A DNA stretch of 27,406 nucleotides, from contig JAAPAO010000494.1 in NCBI GenBank assembly GCA_013115145.1, positions 1-27,406 on the forward strand. Reading direction: 5' to 3'. This document shows positions 1-10,491 of the stretch, piece by piece; the stretch's first letter is position 1; each line of letters begins with the position of its first letter. The notes beneath the pieces are model-generated. The model saw only the letters and a list, made by a program, of their open reading frames with translations. It made no database searches and was not told the DNA's origin. The stretch is from Perkinsus chesapeaki. Lineage: Eukaryota; Perkinsozoa; Perkinsida; Perkinsidae. A program made the position numbers and the translations under genes.

Positions 1-120
1 ACTAGTAACATATTTCCTATCAAACTCCTTTCTATTATATCTCCTCCTCCTCCGTATCACTAGTAACATATTTATTATCAAACTCCTTTCTATTATATCT
101 CCTCCTCCGTATCACTAGTG
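1..120 (+). repeat. Terminal minisatellite, left end
   Basis: Two full tandem units, 1-58 and 59-113, followed by the start of a third. Each unit begins ACTAGTAACATATTT and ends in a (TCC)n GTATC block. The first unit has one extra TCC, and the second has TTATTATC where the first has CCTATC. The same unit returns at the right end of the window in opposite orientation. It is probably an intergenic minisatellite at which the assembled sequence stops; telomere-adjacent DNA or a terminal inverted repeat is also possible. Confidence 0.95.
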
Positions 121-207
121 TCCCTTAACAAATGCTCTCCCTTATGAAACACAAAATTCTTCCAGTATTACAACACGCATTAAAAACATCAAAACATGAA
201 TCACATC

Positions 208-2187
208 TCACACAGCAATAGAAAGATCCCTCCACTCCACTGAACAAAGAAATCTATGAAAATTCCCGGCAGTGTTGCCCGTGGAAAATCCAAACTTCAT
301 AGCTTCCCGAAGCCCGTCGACATCGCCGAGGTACATGCCGGCAAAGAGGAGCTCCGCAGCAGCTTGACAGTCTGCCGGATGAGAATTCCTGACCCACTTC
401 GGAAGTACTGTTTTTAAGTTGATTCCAGGACTGAACCGGGCATGGATAGGAATGGCGGAGAGCGGCAGACTTACAAGGAGTAAGGGCCTCGTCTATCACA
501 CACTGCCGATAGGTGAGCGAACCCTTCTTTGCCCTTATCGAAAGATATCTTATCTTGATGCGCGTCTTTGATAGCGAGAGTACAGCTCAAGAGATCTTGT
601 CGCACGGGATCAATCTGTTTCTCGTCAACGACAATCATTTCCTGTTGAACAGAAACGAGCTGAAAATTTCCGTCTTTTTTTCTGTGGAGAATTCTGGGAA
701 ATTCTGGAAAGGAAAATTCTGTGGAATTTCATATCCTTGACGGATTCATTTTCCACCGCGTGGGAAACGGAGAGCCCCTCCAAAAGAAAAAATCTTCAGA
801 AAAACTGGAAAAAATATAGGTTTTCCCTCAAAAATTTTCTGTCCCAATAAAAATTCGAACGGAGACATCACCTACCGATAAAGAAGGGTACATGGCAAAT
901 CCGTGGGAATGATAGTGATGGTTTTGCAGCGACTTAATTCCTTCCTTTTCGAGAAATTCGACTGCCAGGAGACTCGTGTCCTCGACAGGCTTCTCGGCCA
1001 GGAGCTTCGGCGTGATCTCTGTTTTGTATCCGAAAGTATCTTTCTCATAAAAATCCCGGAAAACCATGGGGACAATGTAAGGGCAGTGCAGACGTGAAGG
1101 ATTCCAACCCTCAAGCTTGCGCAGAGCACTGCAAAAAGATACTCCGATGTAGATGGTACGCTGCTCACTTACAATGTCCAACCGGAGGGCCCGATCGGCC
1201 AAAACTTTACTTCAGCATCTTCCTCCGACAGCTCCACAGAAAAGTGCTTCGAAGGGTCAGCTTCTAGTGAAGAAACACAACGCGCTTTCTTCGAGTTGGG
1301 CCGCCCAGGAACTTTTCGCGTGACAGATGAGTCGATTTGGTATCCCTGAAAAATGACAACAAAAATGGCAGAGCCTAAATGAAAACTAAATGAATGAATG
1401 AATGAAGATGCCCTAAATGAATAGAGCATCTTTTGGGTACATGAATGCGATGAATGCATTACTGTCAAACTGTCCTCGTGACAACGGCAAATTCGAGAAA
1501 AAGTACGAAAGTCTGGAAACGTCGCCACTGTAGATAATTTACCTTGGAAAAATGCGCGAAAGTTAGCCAAGCATGGATTAAGCAAGCGGTGAGACTGACC
1601 TTGAAATCGAAGCCACAAGGTTCCGGTTCTCCAGCGAGGGCCAAGTTCATCATGAATCTCACAAACCACTGCGCGCTCGTTAATCCGGCCGAGGCGACTT
1701 CATCCCGCAAAGCCGCGTTCAAAGGATTCTTCAAAAGTTCGTCAAATAGAAGTTCCGCGGCTCCTTGACAACTCCTGACACTCTTCTTGTTTGCAGCTTC
1801 ACTCATTCTTAGCTCCAAACTTCTATCCTTTTTGCACCTGAGTAAGACTCTCCCGAAGCGATTGCGATTTCAGCACATCGCTATCGCTGGAGCTCCGCCG
1901 GCAAGCTCAACCTTATCCAGCCTAAAGTGCGTCGGCGTCTTGGTAAAATCCACCCGATCGCGCGGCTCCATTTTTGAAGTCACCGAACAGGTATGTATGT
2001 TCTTCCTTTCGCTCACAATAGCCGTTTCGACCACATAATCCTACGGGGAAAAATGAAAAAAATGGGAAAATTCCCGAATTTTACTGACCTGGAGTCCGGG
2101 TCGAACTTGACCATGAGGCTTGACAGCTGTCCCCAGAATCGCCTCAATCGGGAGGACCGCCAACAGAAGCTGCTTGGAGAGATACAT
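208..2187 (-). CDS. Predicted secreted protein, 444 residues, 7 exons, unknown family
   Basis: The exons on the minus strand are 2187-2089, 2040-1877, 1837-1600, 1345-1173, 1128-876, 659-475 and 430-208. Phases 0-2-0-2-0-2 close without a stop, giving 445 codons ending in TGA. Introns are 48, 39, 254, 44, 216 and 44 nt with GT-AG ends. The protein opens MYLSKQLLLAVLPIEAILG, a good signal peptide, so it is probably secreted or lumenal. Two segments resemble each other: SCQGAAELLFDELL near residue 110 and DCQAAAELLFAGMY near residue 390, suggesting an internal repeat. The exon 876-1128 is rich in aromatic residues (NHHYHSHGFAMYPSLS). I recognise no catalytic motif or named family. The start is the first ATG that gives the signal peptide, and it lies 121 nt downstream of the stop of the preceding gene on the same strand. 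Confidence 0.82.
1388..1406. repeat. AATG microsatellite
   Basis: A short run of about four AATG units, inside the 254-nt intron of the secreted-protein gene. It has no apparent effect on the exons. Confidence 0.8.
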
Positions 2188-2308
2188 TTCGAGAGCGGAA
2201 AAAAGGGAAAAATTATGAGGGAAAACACAAAAAATGTTTTTTTCCAGTTGTTTAACACCATCATGCTCGAAATTTTGTAAATTTTTTGCCGATAAATTTT
2301 GATAAAGA

Positions 2309-5300
2309 TTATCCTTTCAAGTTCAAGCCATATGGTCGCCAACCTGATAATAAAAAATTCTTCCGCGTGGGCAAAGATACCCTACCAGGCTCGGTGTCTT
2401 CGTCGAAAGTGCGGTCCTGAGAAAAAATATTGTGGACCGAAACACATTTTTACAGAAAGAATCTATGGGAAAGGCACCACAAAATTTCCCGAAAAAAATA
2501 AATTTTCTAAAAGGGAGCAATTCTTAAATAGCTAATCCACCCCAATGCTCCTACAACCGACAATCGCCGGAAAAATTCGGCAAAAATTTCCGGGAAAAAT
2601 TGGAAAAAATCGTAGTATATATTTTAGCGTATTGTCAAAACTCCTTAAGAGCGTATACCTACCTCAACAGTTGATTCGCCAGTTGCAATTTCCTCGGATG
2701 GTGGAATAGTTGTTGTCGTCGTGGTGGTTGTGAGCTCGGGAACTTCACCATCGAGCTCTTTATATGAGGCGGACTCCTGCGGGAGATACGGGAGGACAAT
2801 CAAGGTTCGTCCGCAGAAGAAGTTTGAATGTTATCATGCAAAGTAGAGTTATGATTGAATTTTCAAAACTGCCAACTTTTGCTACAAAGAAAATAATAAG
2901 AAAAGTACCGTAAAATTTGAAAGCTAAATGAACGTAGTTTAACATAGTAAAACTGACCGAAAGCCGACAGAGAAGAAGAAGTCACAGACATTTGCTCACT
3001 CCTTCTCGAACTGTCGCTTCAGCCTCTTCGGCCATTTCCGGACTGAATCTCCCAGCTTCTACAGAAACCTAATGTGGGACAATAATACGTGCTATTATAC
3101 ACTTGTGTATGTAAACGTGTAATTTCCCGTCCCCGCAATCCTGCGAAACGGCTGCGTTCGCGTGCAATTATCGGCGCCAATGAAAGTGAATACAGCCTTC
3201 AAATGGCGGAGACGGTATCCCATCAACTCCGGAATACACTACGTACTAGAATATTAATATTGGATGAACATAAATAAAAACTAATATTTTTATAATTAGT
3301 AATAGTTAGTATATAATCGCCTTTACATATATTAATAATAAATAATAATTAACCACTAAATATAATATTATAAAGAATAATCTTCATCGCATAGCGCTTA
3401 CCGTTTCTATTTGACTTGAAAATTTCAACATTAGAGTCTCTGCATCGTCCCGATCTCGGCACAGGATTCTCGCACGGTTGCCAGAGAGCGTGTAGCCGGC
3501 GACACTTCTATCAACGATCTCGAGACTGTCGAGCAGCAGATGGACCTATCCCAGTGAGTTAGAAGCTTTGGAAAGCTGTTAGAATTCTTACCTCATGTAG
3601 CTTCATTTTTTCTTCAATTGTCGGATACGTTGGCATTTCTCTGAAAACTTTATCGCCGTCGTGACGGAAAATCTCAACTTCGAGGTACTCCGGCAGGGGC
3701 GGTCCTGATCAGAGATCGAGAATTGAAATGTTAACAATGCGAAAGTTTATGCCCAAGATGAGACAGCATCTAACAGAACTACCGCAAGGCGACAAAGTTG
3801 AAGACTGGAATCTGCCGAGTGAAGTGATTATAAGATAAATTCCACAATGATCACACTCTCCGAACCAGTCACGCTCGCCCTGGTATCCGAATGATACGAT
3901 TCTCGAAATGGTATGTACTACTTTCTCGTTTGATAAATGAGTTTATCAAACTTTTTAGATCAAGCGTACGAGCTTAAGCAGCAGCGGTACATACACACGC
4001 CATGGAAAAAAATTAAGTTTCAGGGAATCTTCTATTCCGTCGTATGACAACATCGAGACGTATATTACGATCAAAAAGACTACTAGTGGGCGGAATCGGT
4101 TCGAGGAAGGGACCGACCGTCGACACCCAAGTCACCGCTCTCAGTTGCACCAACGTCTACAACAAACTACCAACCGATCACAGCAGACCAATTTGCAAAT
4201 TGTCAATTCCAAGTCATGAAAACGCCGAAGCTGAAAAAGTCTTCACTCCCTGTCTCCATAATAACGATCAATGGTCGTCGATCGTGAGACATGTTCACTG
4301 GGAAAATAATTTCCCGAGCATCAACCACCCTTACTGGTAGGAATGGTGACAGTAGTCCAAACCGTTTCAGGCACACTTGTCCTAGTAGTAGTCGTGGTGA
4401 CCTCGAGCAGCCCCTAAAATATCTTGACATTATAAAATTCCCAAAATCGGTTACGTCCGTCCTGTTATCGCCGTTCCACAGACTTCGCAGGCGTTCTGCA
4501 TCTTCCTCATTGTCACAACGAACTTTATATATCTCCGGGACATTCTTGTTCGACTCCAGGCAACTAAATATCGGAAAAAAATGTTCCGAGCCGGAGCGAG
4601 TTTTTCCCAATTTTCGGAATTTTCCTCCCAGAGTTGAAATTTAACATCCGCATTCGAGGTCGCCCTCGGTTCTCGTGAAGATGACGTCGAAAAGTTCCCT
4701 CGGAATAATAATTATTGTTGGGATGAAAATTTGCAAAATTGAAATTATTCAATAGTTTTTTGGCAAATTTTTTAAAAGAAAAATTTCAGTTTCTACAAGG
4801 TTTCCGACGGATGCTGCCGAAAATTACGGTAAAAGTTATTATCATGAAAAATAGACAACCGAATAGTGATAGTACTCAGCGCGCAGCTGCAATTGCGTTC
4901 AGCGACCTTGCAAAAAATATGGGAAAAAATCGGAAAATTTGCGGAAAATTCCTCAAAGCTTATTCTTACTCAATTTTCATGAGATAATCGCCCACATCTT
5001 CCACAAAAACTGGTTTCTTCAATTCAGTGGGACATGACATAACAATGTCCTCCCCGCCAGGGTTGCGTAACTGAAATAAATCTGAGTCAAAATTTCGAAT
5101 CTCTCCAATCGTTCGGTGAAAACTTTTACTAGGAGAGTAACCCTTGTCACATGTGCGCTAGCAATTAACAGGTCGCATTCCAGCGTTCTTCTCATAACCG
5201 TCAACGTGCTTGGTTTTCCCCGATTTTCCCCGATTTTCCCCGATTTTCCCCGATTTTTCCCGATTTTTCCCCTTTTCTCATTATTTTTCTCGATTTTTTC

Positions 5301-6445
5301 CGCTATTTTACGAAAATTAATTGCCCACCTTATGATAGACGGCATTCTCGATAGTTCAGAAAATGATGACCGCAAGCGCGGGTTGAAATACTTCCTTATC
5401 CCTGCTCACCTTGAAGGCACGGCCATCAACATTGATAGACGTAATAAAGGCAGATCGTATCGCCGTATCAATGCCACCCTGAGGCTCGAGCGCGAGGATC
5501 TCCCTACAAGTTCCATAGGGAATCTGAAAAAACAAAAATTTACGGGAAAAAATTTTTTTCCTACCCATTCTCCGGGAATATCCTGTAGCTTCGGTTCCTG
5601 AAACGGGCGACGAAAATGTGCCAGAATTCCGGCGCGGAAAAATACAGCTTTTTTGCAAAGAAGAAAAAACTGATTCTTCGTTTTTGGTTCTTTTAAGTCG
5701 TGCCTGAATTTTTTCTCCTGTTGTTCAGGTTCATGCTGATACTCGTCCGGAAAAATCCGGTAATTTTCCCAAAATTTTCCCAAAATTTTCCGGTAAAATT
5801 TCGGCTCATCTCACCACTATAACATCTTACCTCGTCACCCTGATCATCATCATCTGCTTCACCATCATCATCACCCTCGTCGTCATCCTTTTTAAGTTCG
5901 TCAAATGCTTCTTGCAAAGCTTCATGGTCAATCTCAGGTAAATCGTGCTCGCCGACTTCGACATTTTTCTCTGTTCCGGTAGCGAACCTTCCTCCGACCA
6001 GACCAGGACCGTCCTCATCGACTTCATCCTCTTTATCAAGATACTCCTCATCAGATTCCTGGCGAGCTTGGGCATCGAAGCTCGCCTGAAAAATCATGGA
6101 AAATCTTTCAAGTGCAAAGTCACCTCGGAATCTTTCTTCTCTGTTCCTCCGAATAAGTCCTCAGGGTAGCCTCGGCCAGGCTCGAACTAAAAATAAAATG
6201 ACAGGCGAATAACTGAATTCGCTAACTTTTTCCGAGGGAGGCTCTTCATCGAGTTTCGTAGTGCTCTTGAAAGGCTCCACCTAAGAGGCAAAAAATCACT
6301 ATTTTTTGCGACTTTTTTCCCAAGCTTCCTTATCGCCACAGAAAGTATCCTCATAATTAGTTGGAGTACAAGCACGCGCGCGAGGAAAGTTTTTTTTGGA
6401 AAATTTCTGCATCTTTTCCAAGCACCTGACCTCTTTAAAGGCCAT
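2309..6445 (-). CDS. Multi-exon protein of about 720 residues with acidic stretch, duplicated module and Thr-rich linkers
   Basis: I resolve 23 exons on the minus strand, from ATG at 6445 to TAA at 2309. The main ones are 6445-6326, 6085-5831, 5735-5565, 5523-5392, 5070-4970, 4886-4797, 4413-4335, 4079-3970, 3924-3783, 3704-3592, 3545-3402, 3068-3000, 2776-2663 and 2343-2309. Phases close everywhere except between 4698-4646 and 4563-4455, which are one base out of step (wrong splice choice or sequence error). Exon 6085-5831 is strongly acidic and ends in DDDEGDDDGEADDDDQGDE. Two Thr runs (EVTTTTTRTS and ELTTTTTTTIPP) look like linkers. Two later segments are related: one around 4886-4455 with VRCDNEEDAERLRSLW, one around 3704-3402 with ILCRDRDDAETLMLKF. 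No signal peptide is visible at the chosen start and I recognise no family. The first intron seems to begin with GC. Confidence 0.68.
5213..5275. repeat. 10-bp tandem repeat inside an intron
   Basis: About six copies of CGATTTTCCC, the last ones with an extra T, lie in the 120-nt intron between the small exons 5346-5329 and 5208-5170. The unit is the same word that recurs singly in introns across the left part of the window, so the array probably arose by slippage of a common intron word. Confidence 0.9.
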
Positions 6446-6486
6446 TGTCACGCGCCCCAAAATTCATCGCTCCACGTAGTATACTA

Positions 6487-7581
6487 TTAATTAGTCTGCG
6501 GGAATGTTTCAGCATCCTTCCTCTGCCCTAAGGTGACACTGAGGAGCCTGAGATGCTCCCGACAGAAGCTGTGCCATCTCCGCATTTTTTCGAGGTCCGG
6601 GTCATTTTCTGCCGAGATTCCAATCGTAATAGGGACGCCTCTCGATACCCGGAAAACTAAATTTTGTCAGATATCTTCCTGCACATTCACGTGATTCACC
6701 CCACATCAAAGTGTGCAAAAAAATTCCCCAAAAAATGCAGTCGTGAGGAAGTACTTCACCGCTGTAGAGGTAGGGCTGCCTCCCGTGCTCCAGTGTTTGA
6801 AATTCAACTGGCCCTTCTCAGCTGGACGGTAATGCCGAATTAAAAAACTATGATGCGGGCAAATGGAAAACTCATAAAAAATTTTGTAATATTTTTATCA
6901 CTGCCGTATGTCCCAATTGTACTGGTTGGCATTTTTTCCACCAGTAGACATTTTTTCGAGAAGAAAATTTTTTCCTCGATCTGCTTACTTGATCGTCGAA
7001 TGGCTCCTCCTCATCGGTGGAACTATTCGCTTGTTCAAATGAAGGTAAGTCAAGATCATTCGATGGAGGAGCTGGCTCCGATAGCACCTGAGATTCAGGA
7101 AAGCACCCTCCTCGTAAAGATACGCCACTAGTGCGGAAAGGCTAATGATAAAGCAGCGTGAATGAGTCCATCTGGTGGTGTGGAGACATTTCGCAGAAGC
7201 GGTGGATTCTTTTCTCAACATAACGAAGCGCTTAGGTGTCCAGCAGTTCATGAACTTCCTCACTACGACTTATTTGTTTTCGACTACTCCGCAGAAAGTT
7301 CGATTATTTCCGCAAACTTGTATGACAGTATATCACACGCAAATGCTCGATGTCGCAACGTACGAGAAGAATCGAAAATTTTAGAAAATTTTTAGACGAA
7401 GATTTCGTGCTTAAAGATTGGTGGAGTCGACCTACCTCTTCAGATGGGAAATAAGATGCTCCGAATTCTGAGGTTGAAGAATTAACCGCCAGAAGTATCT
7501 GAAAAAAACAAGTCACAGAAGCACAGGAGCGAGACTTACTGATAATAATAAAGTAAGTGTCTTTATGGAGAAGCTCGACAT
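6487..7581 (-). CDS. Predicted secreted protein, about 180 residues, unknown family
   Basis: Exons on the minus strand are 7581-7540, 7498-7436, 7345-7318, 7262-7129, 7087-6989, 6921-6902 and 6847-6755, plus a last exon ending at 6487. The joined start reads MSSFSIKTLTLLLS then ILLAVNSS, a clear signal peptide split by a 41-nt intron, and phases close through the 20-nt micro-exon 6921-6902. An acidic linker (TDEEEPFDDQ) sits in the middle. The last join is uncertain. The frame I prefer begins near 6640 and contains SAENDPDLEKMRRW, which resembles a motif in the next gene downstream; a second frame stays open to the same TAA. The stop lies 41 nt from the ATG of that next gene, so the two are tightly packed head to tail. 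The plus strand also has an open frame at 7175-7384, which I take to be a shadow. Confidence 0.6.
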
Positions 7582-8220
7582 TGTTAAGAAATGTGGTAGG
7601 AAAACCCAACTCAAAATAATTTTCAATTTTTGTGTGTAAAGGGAAAATTTTGTATTTTTCCGTGGCCCGCGGATGATGAAAGCGTGAAATTTCTAAACAG
7701 GAGACTTTTTCAGATCAGAGGAATCCGAAGGCTGGTGAAAAGATGTTTGGCAGGCAGATATTTGAGATGAGCCAATCTGGACTAGTTAGTAATGTACGTA
7801 TTATCTGCTCATCTTAACATTACTCACGCATGCGAACAGAAACTAATAGCAAACACTGGAATTGGGCGAACTTCATCGGAAATGCGCTTTTCCTCCACTT
7901 TGCACGATTCAACGTCTTTAAAATAGCGCGCGCCCAGATGATCGATTTGTAAAAAGAGAGGAGTGGTGGGCAATCGGACTATATCTTAGAATCGTTCAAC
8001 TTCATACGACTGGGATTCTATTATAGTTGATATAAATAATGAAGCTTAAAGAAATTTTTATTAATAAAGTAGTTATATGTATTTATTATTACTATCATTT
8101 TAGTGATACGGAATTGCGGGGGTCGAGATGAAAGATCTATTACAGCACCACGCAGAGGTATGAAAATTTCAGTGTCTTTCGATACCGCTGTTCTTCTGGA
8201 AATCATTTCTATTTTTCCCG
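7582..8220. other. Intergenic region between divergent genes
   Basis: Separates the minus-strand secreted gene from the plus-strand UBC12 gene, so it should hold both promoters. It is AT-rich. A TTTTTCAG followed by an open stretch near 7710-7770 could be a stray exon, but no partner could be found. I see no TATA box or other site I would trust. Confidence 0.5.
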
Positions 8221-10491
8221 ATGTACAAAGTCTTCGGTGTTGGTCGAGGTAAGCGGGCGGAGGCACAACAGAGCGCCAATAATGGTACGCCCAGCAAGCC
8301 GAAGCAGCAGCCGGGAGAAATACGCTTGCAAAAAGGTAATAGAAAAGTGGTGAAGTCGGTGAGAAAATCTACCGAATTTTCCCGGAGAATTTTCAGCGTT
8401 TTTGTAGCCGTAGAGTGCATTCTTCGGATCTCCGGAAAGTTTGAAATTTGTAAATAGTAGGATTTATTTGGTTCCTTTTACATCTTTCCCAAGCAGCATC
8501 ATCGTTCGGTGACACAAAGTCATTTAAAATGTTAGGAATGCTCTTCATGTTCTCTAGAAGCATAACTCTTCGTCATGGTCCCGGAGAACCATATTTTTAT
8601 GAGGGCAGACGACGGTACTCTACTGCCTTCTTCATCTTTCTTTTACCAGTATCACCTTCAGTAACACACTGGATTCTGATTAGATTGAGCCCCTCCTTGA
8701 CGCCGGCTCAAAAAATGAAGCTAAGTTTCTAGCACATTTGTCAGCTTTTTTTTTCTCTACGGATGCTGCCTTGCAACATCTATATTTTAATTCTACTTCG
8801 TACTATTGCACTGTTCTCTCAACAGTGCTAGTCCTCACGCTTTCTTTTTGCTTTCGTTTTTTTAACTATTGCGAAACCGGTCACGAACTACGTCGTGGGC
8901 GATTAAAGCACGGAAAATATTCCAGGGAAGGTCTTTCAAAAGCTTTATTCGCCAAATTCTCTGCTTCATACATTTTTTTGACCAGCAGATGTTCGGCTTT
9001 CCTACTAAATTGTCATCTCGGTCTTATGATTCCTGTTCCGGCCAGGTTGAAGTCAGATGGCTCTTGAGGGTTTCAAGATTCCTCCGAACTGAAAAAAGTT
9101 GCATTTTTCCGTGAAGAATTTTTCCCATTTTTCAGAGCTTGACGAGCTCGAGTTGCCCTCCCAGTGTCGAATTGACTTCCCCAATAGTAACAATCTTATG
9201 CACTTCTTCATTACAATAACACCTGATGAAGGTTTTTGGAAAGGAGGTAGAATATGATCCACATTATGCCTGGGAATCGCCCCCTTTCAGCTCCGTATCG
9301 TTTTTCTTTCAACATTAAACCGTTGTATCCCCACGACCCGCCAAAGGTGAGATATCGCATATCTACTCTCAAGTTCTGACGGGATTCGGAAATAAGTTTT
9401 GTCGATCCCTGGAAAAAATAGTTTGGAAAATATAGGAGCTGCGTTAACAATAATCGAGTTGCAATGTGAATCGTTTTGATAACTGGATACTATTTCCTCA
9501 GCAGTGACCTTTTTTTGTTGAAAGTCGAAGTAAAAGTGGCGAAGCGAGCGGAGCGTATACTCGCATTCTAACACTTTGTGGCACAACGTTTGTGCGTATG
9601 CGAAAAAATCACAATCCAACAGATCGATGATTGAGAGACTGTATGCTACGTATCATGTGGTAGTTTCTGCGATGGAGATGATGCGAAAAACACAAAAAAG
9701 TTCATATTTAAATGTTTCGGGGCGAAAGAACGTTTTTCCGTAGAAAAATGGCAGACCTGGGGATCGAACTTGTGACCCTTCAACAGAATTTACTGACGAA
9801 TCGCCGAGCTCCGTCTCTTCTCAGAGAAGGTCTAGTAGGAAATATTTTCTGGCTCAGCGGTCCTTAAATGTGGGCATGATTTGGTGAGGAGAGGAAATAT
9901 CGCAAACTCCCGGAAGATTCGACTGAAAAGTGAACCCGTTGCCCCTAAAACGAAAAATGTTTGTCCTGCTCAAGTCTGATATTCTCCCATCATATTCAGG
10001 TCAAATGTGAAACTAAAATATATCATCCGAACATCGATTTGGATGGTAATGTATGTCTTAATATTCTTCGGGAAGAGTGGAAACCAATTCTGAGCATATC
10101 ATCGGTTGTGTAAGAACTGTCTCCTTGAAGATTGTTATTTTTTAATTTTAGTTACGGACTTCTTTACCTGTTTTTGGAGCCGAATCCGAATGATCCATTA
10201 AACAAGGAAGCTGCGGAGGTGAAGTTGTTTCCATTTGGCGTCTGCGTGGCTATTCGCAAATTTCAGGAAAGTCTGTTTTTACAGTAGGATTTCTCGCATC
10301 TAGATTTGCAAAGAAATTTGGAAAATTCCTTGGAAATTTGCCGACGTAGCAGATTTTCGCGAGATCGTCCTTTGTTTGAAATCGGCGCTGCTCAGGTTCT
10401 GCGCGCAGATCGACGGCAGTTTGGGTACGTAGTCCAACGATCGCTTCGAGGAGGGGTGGTGGATGGAGAACACTTTCCCAGGCTTGTGTGA
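8221..10491 (+). CDS. UBC12: NEDD8-conjugating E2 enzyme, UBC12/UBE2M type
   Basis: Exons are 8221-8335, 9136-9246, 9291-9346, 10000-10109, 10152-10218 and 10396-10491. They give 184 residues, close to the usual 183 of human UBE2M. The E2 core is plain: [14 protein letters not shown], then YPHDPPK, then [15 protein letters not shown] with the catalytic cysteine at about residue 113, then EEWKPILSI and [15 protein letters not shown]. The basic N-terminus [11 protein letters not shown] followed by a Gln/Pro-rich spacer matches the family's E1-docking extension, which ordinary ubiquitin E2s lack. The enzyme takes NEDD8 from its E1 and passes it to cullins, activating cullin-RING ligases in nucleus and cytosol. 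Introns 2 and 4 are 44 and 42 nt, but introns 1, 3 and 5 are 800, 653 and 177 nt. Assignment to UBC12 rests on alignment from memory of family motifs. Confidence 0.93.
8336..9135 (+). other. Long first intron of UBC12
   Basis: 800 nt from GTAATAG to TTTTTCAG, much longer than most introns here. It is AT-rich and contains open frames at 8529-8732 and 8738-9067 that lack convincing splice partners or composition. An inserted element is possible, but I see no terminal repeats. Confidence 0.7.
9347..9999. other. Long third intron of UBC12 with an antisense open frame
   Basis: The intron runs from GTGAGATATC to ATATTCAG. On its minus strand a frame stays open from about 9646 to 9460, contains [16 protein letters not shown], and can be spliced over 40 nt (GTTAAC...TTCCAG) to a further open stretch. 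No start codon or end was found. It may be a nested gene or chance. Confidence 0.35.

Noticed and set aside
5116-5601. Long plus-strand open frame.
   Set aside because: Its FPDFPRFFPIFP-like middle is the translated decamer repeat of an intron, and its ends mirror minus-strand exons.
7175-7384. Plus-strand open frame of 69 codons with natural composition.
   Set aside because: It lies antisense to phase-consistent exons of the 6487-7581 gene and has no splice or start context of its own.
9757-9830. Sequence with GGGGATCGAACTTGTGACC, resembling the reverse of a tRNA T-arm.
   Set aside because: The T-stem does not pair, there is no D-arm consensus and the anticodon arm cannot be placed; at most a decayed tRNA-derived element.
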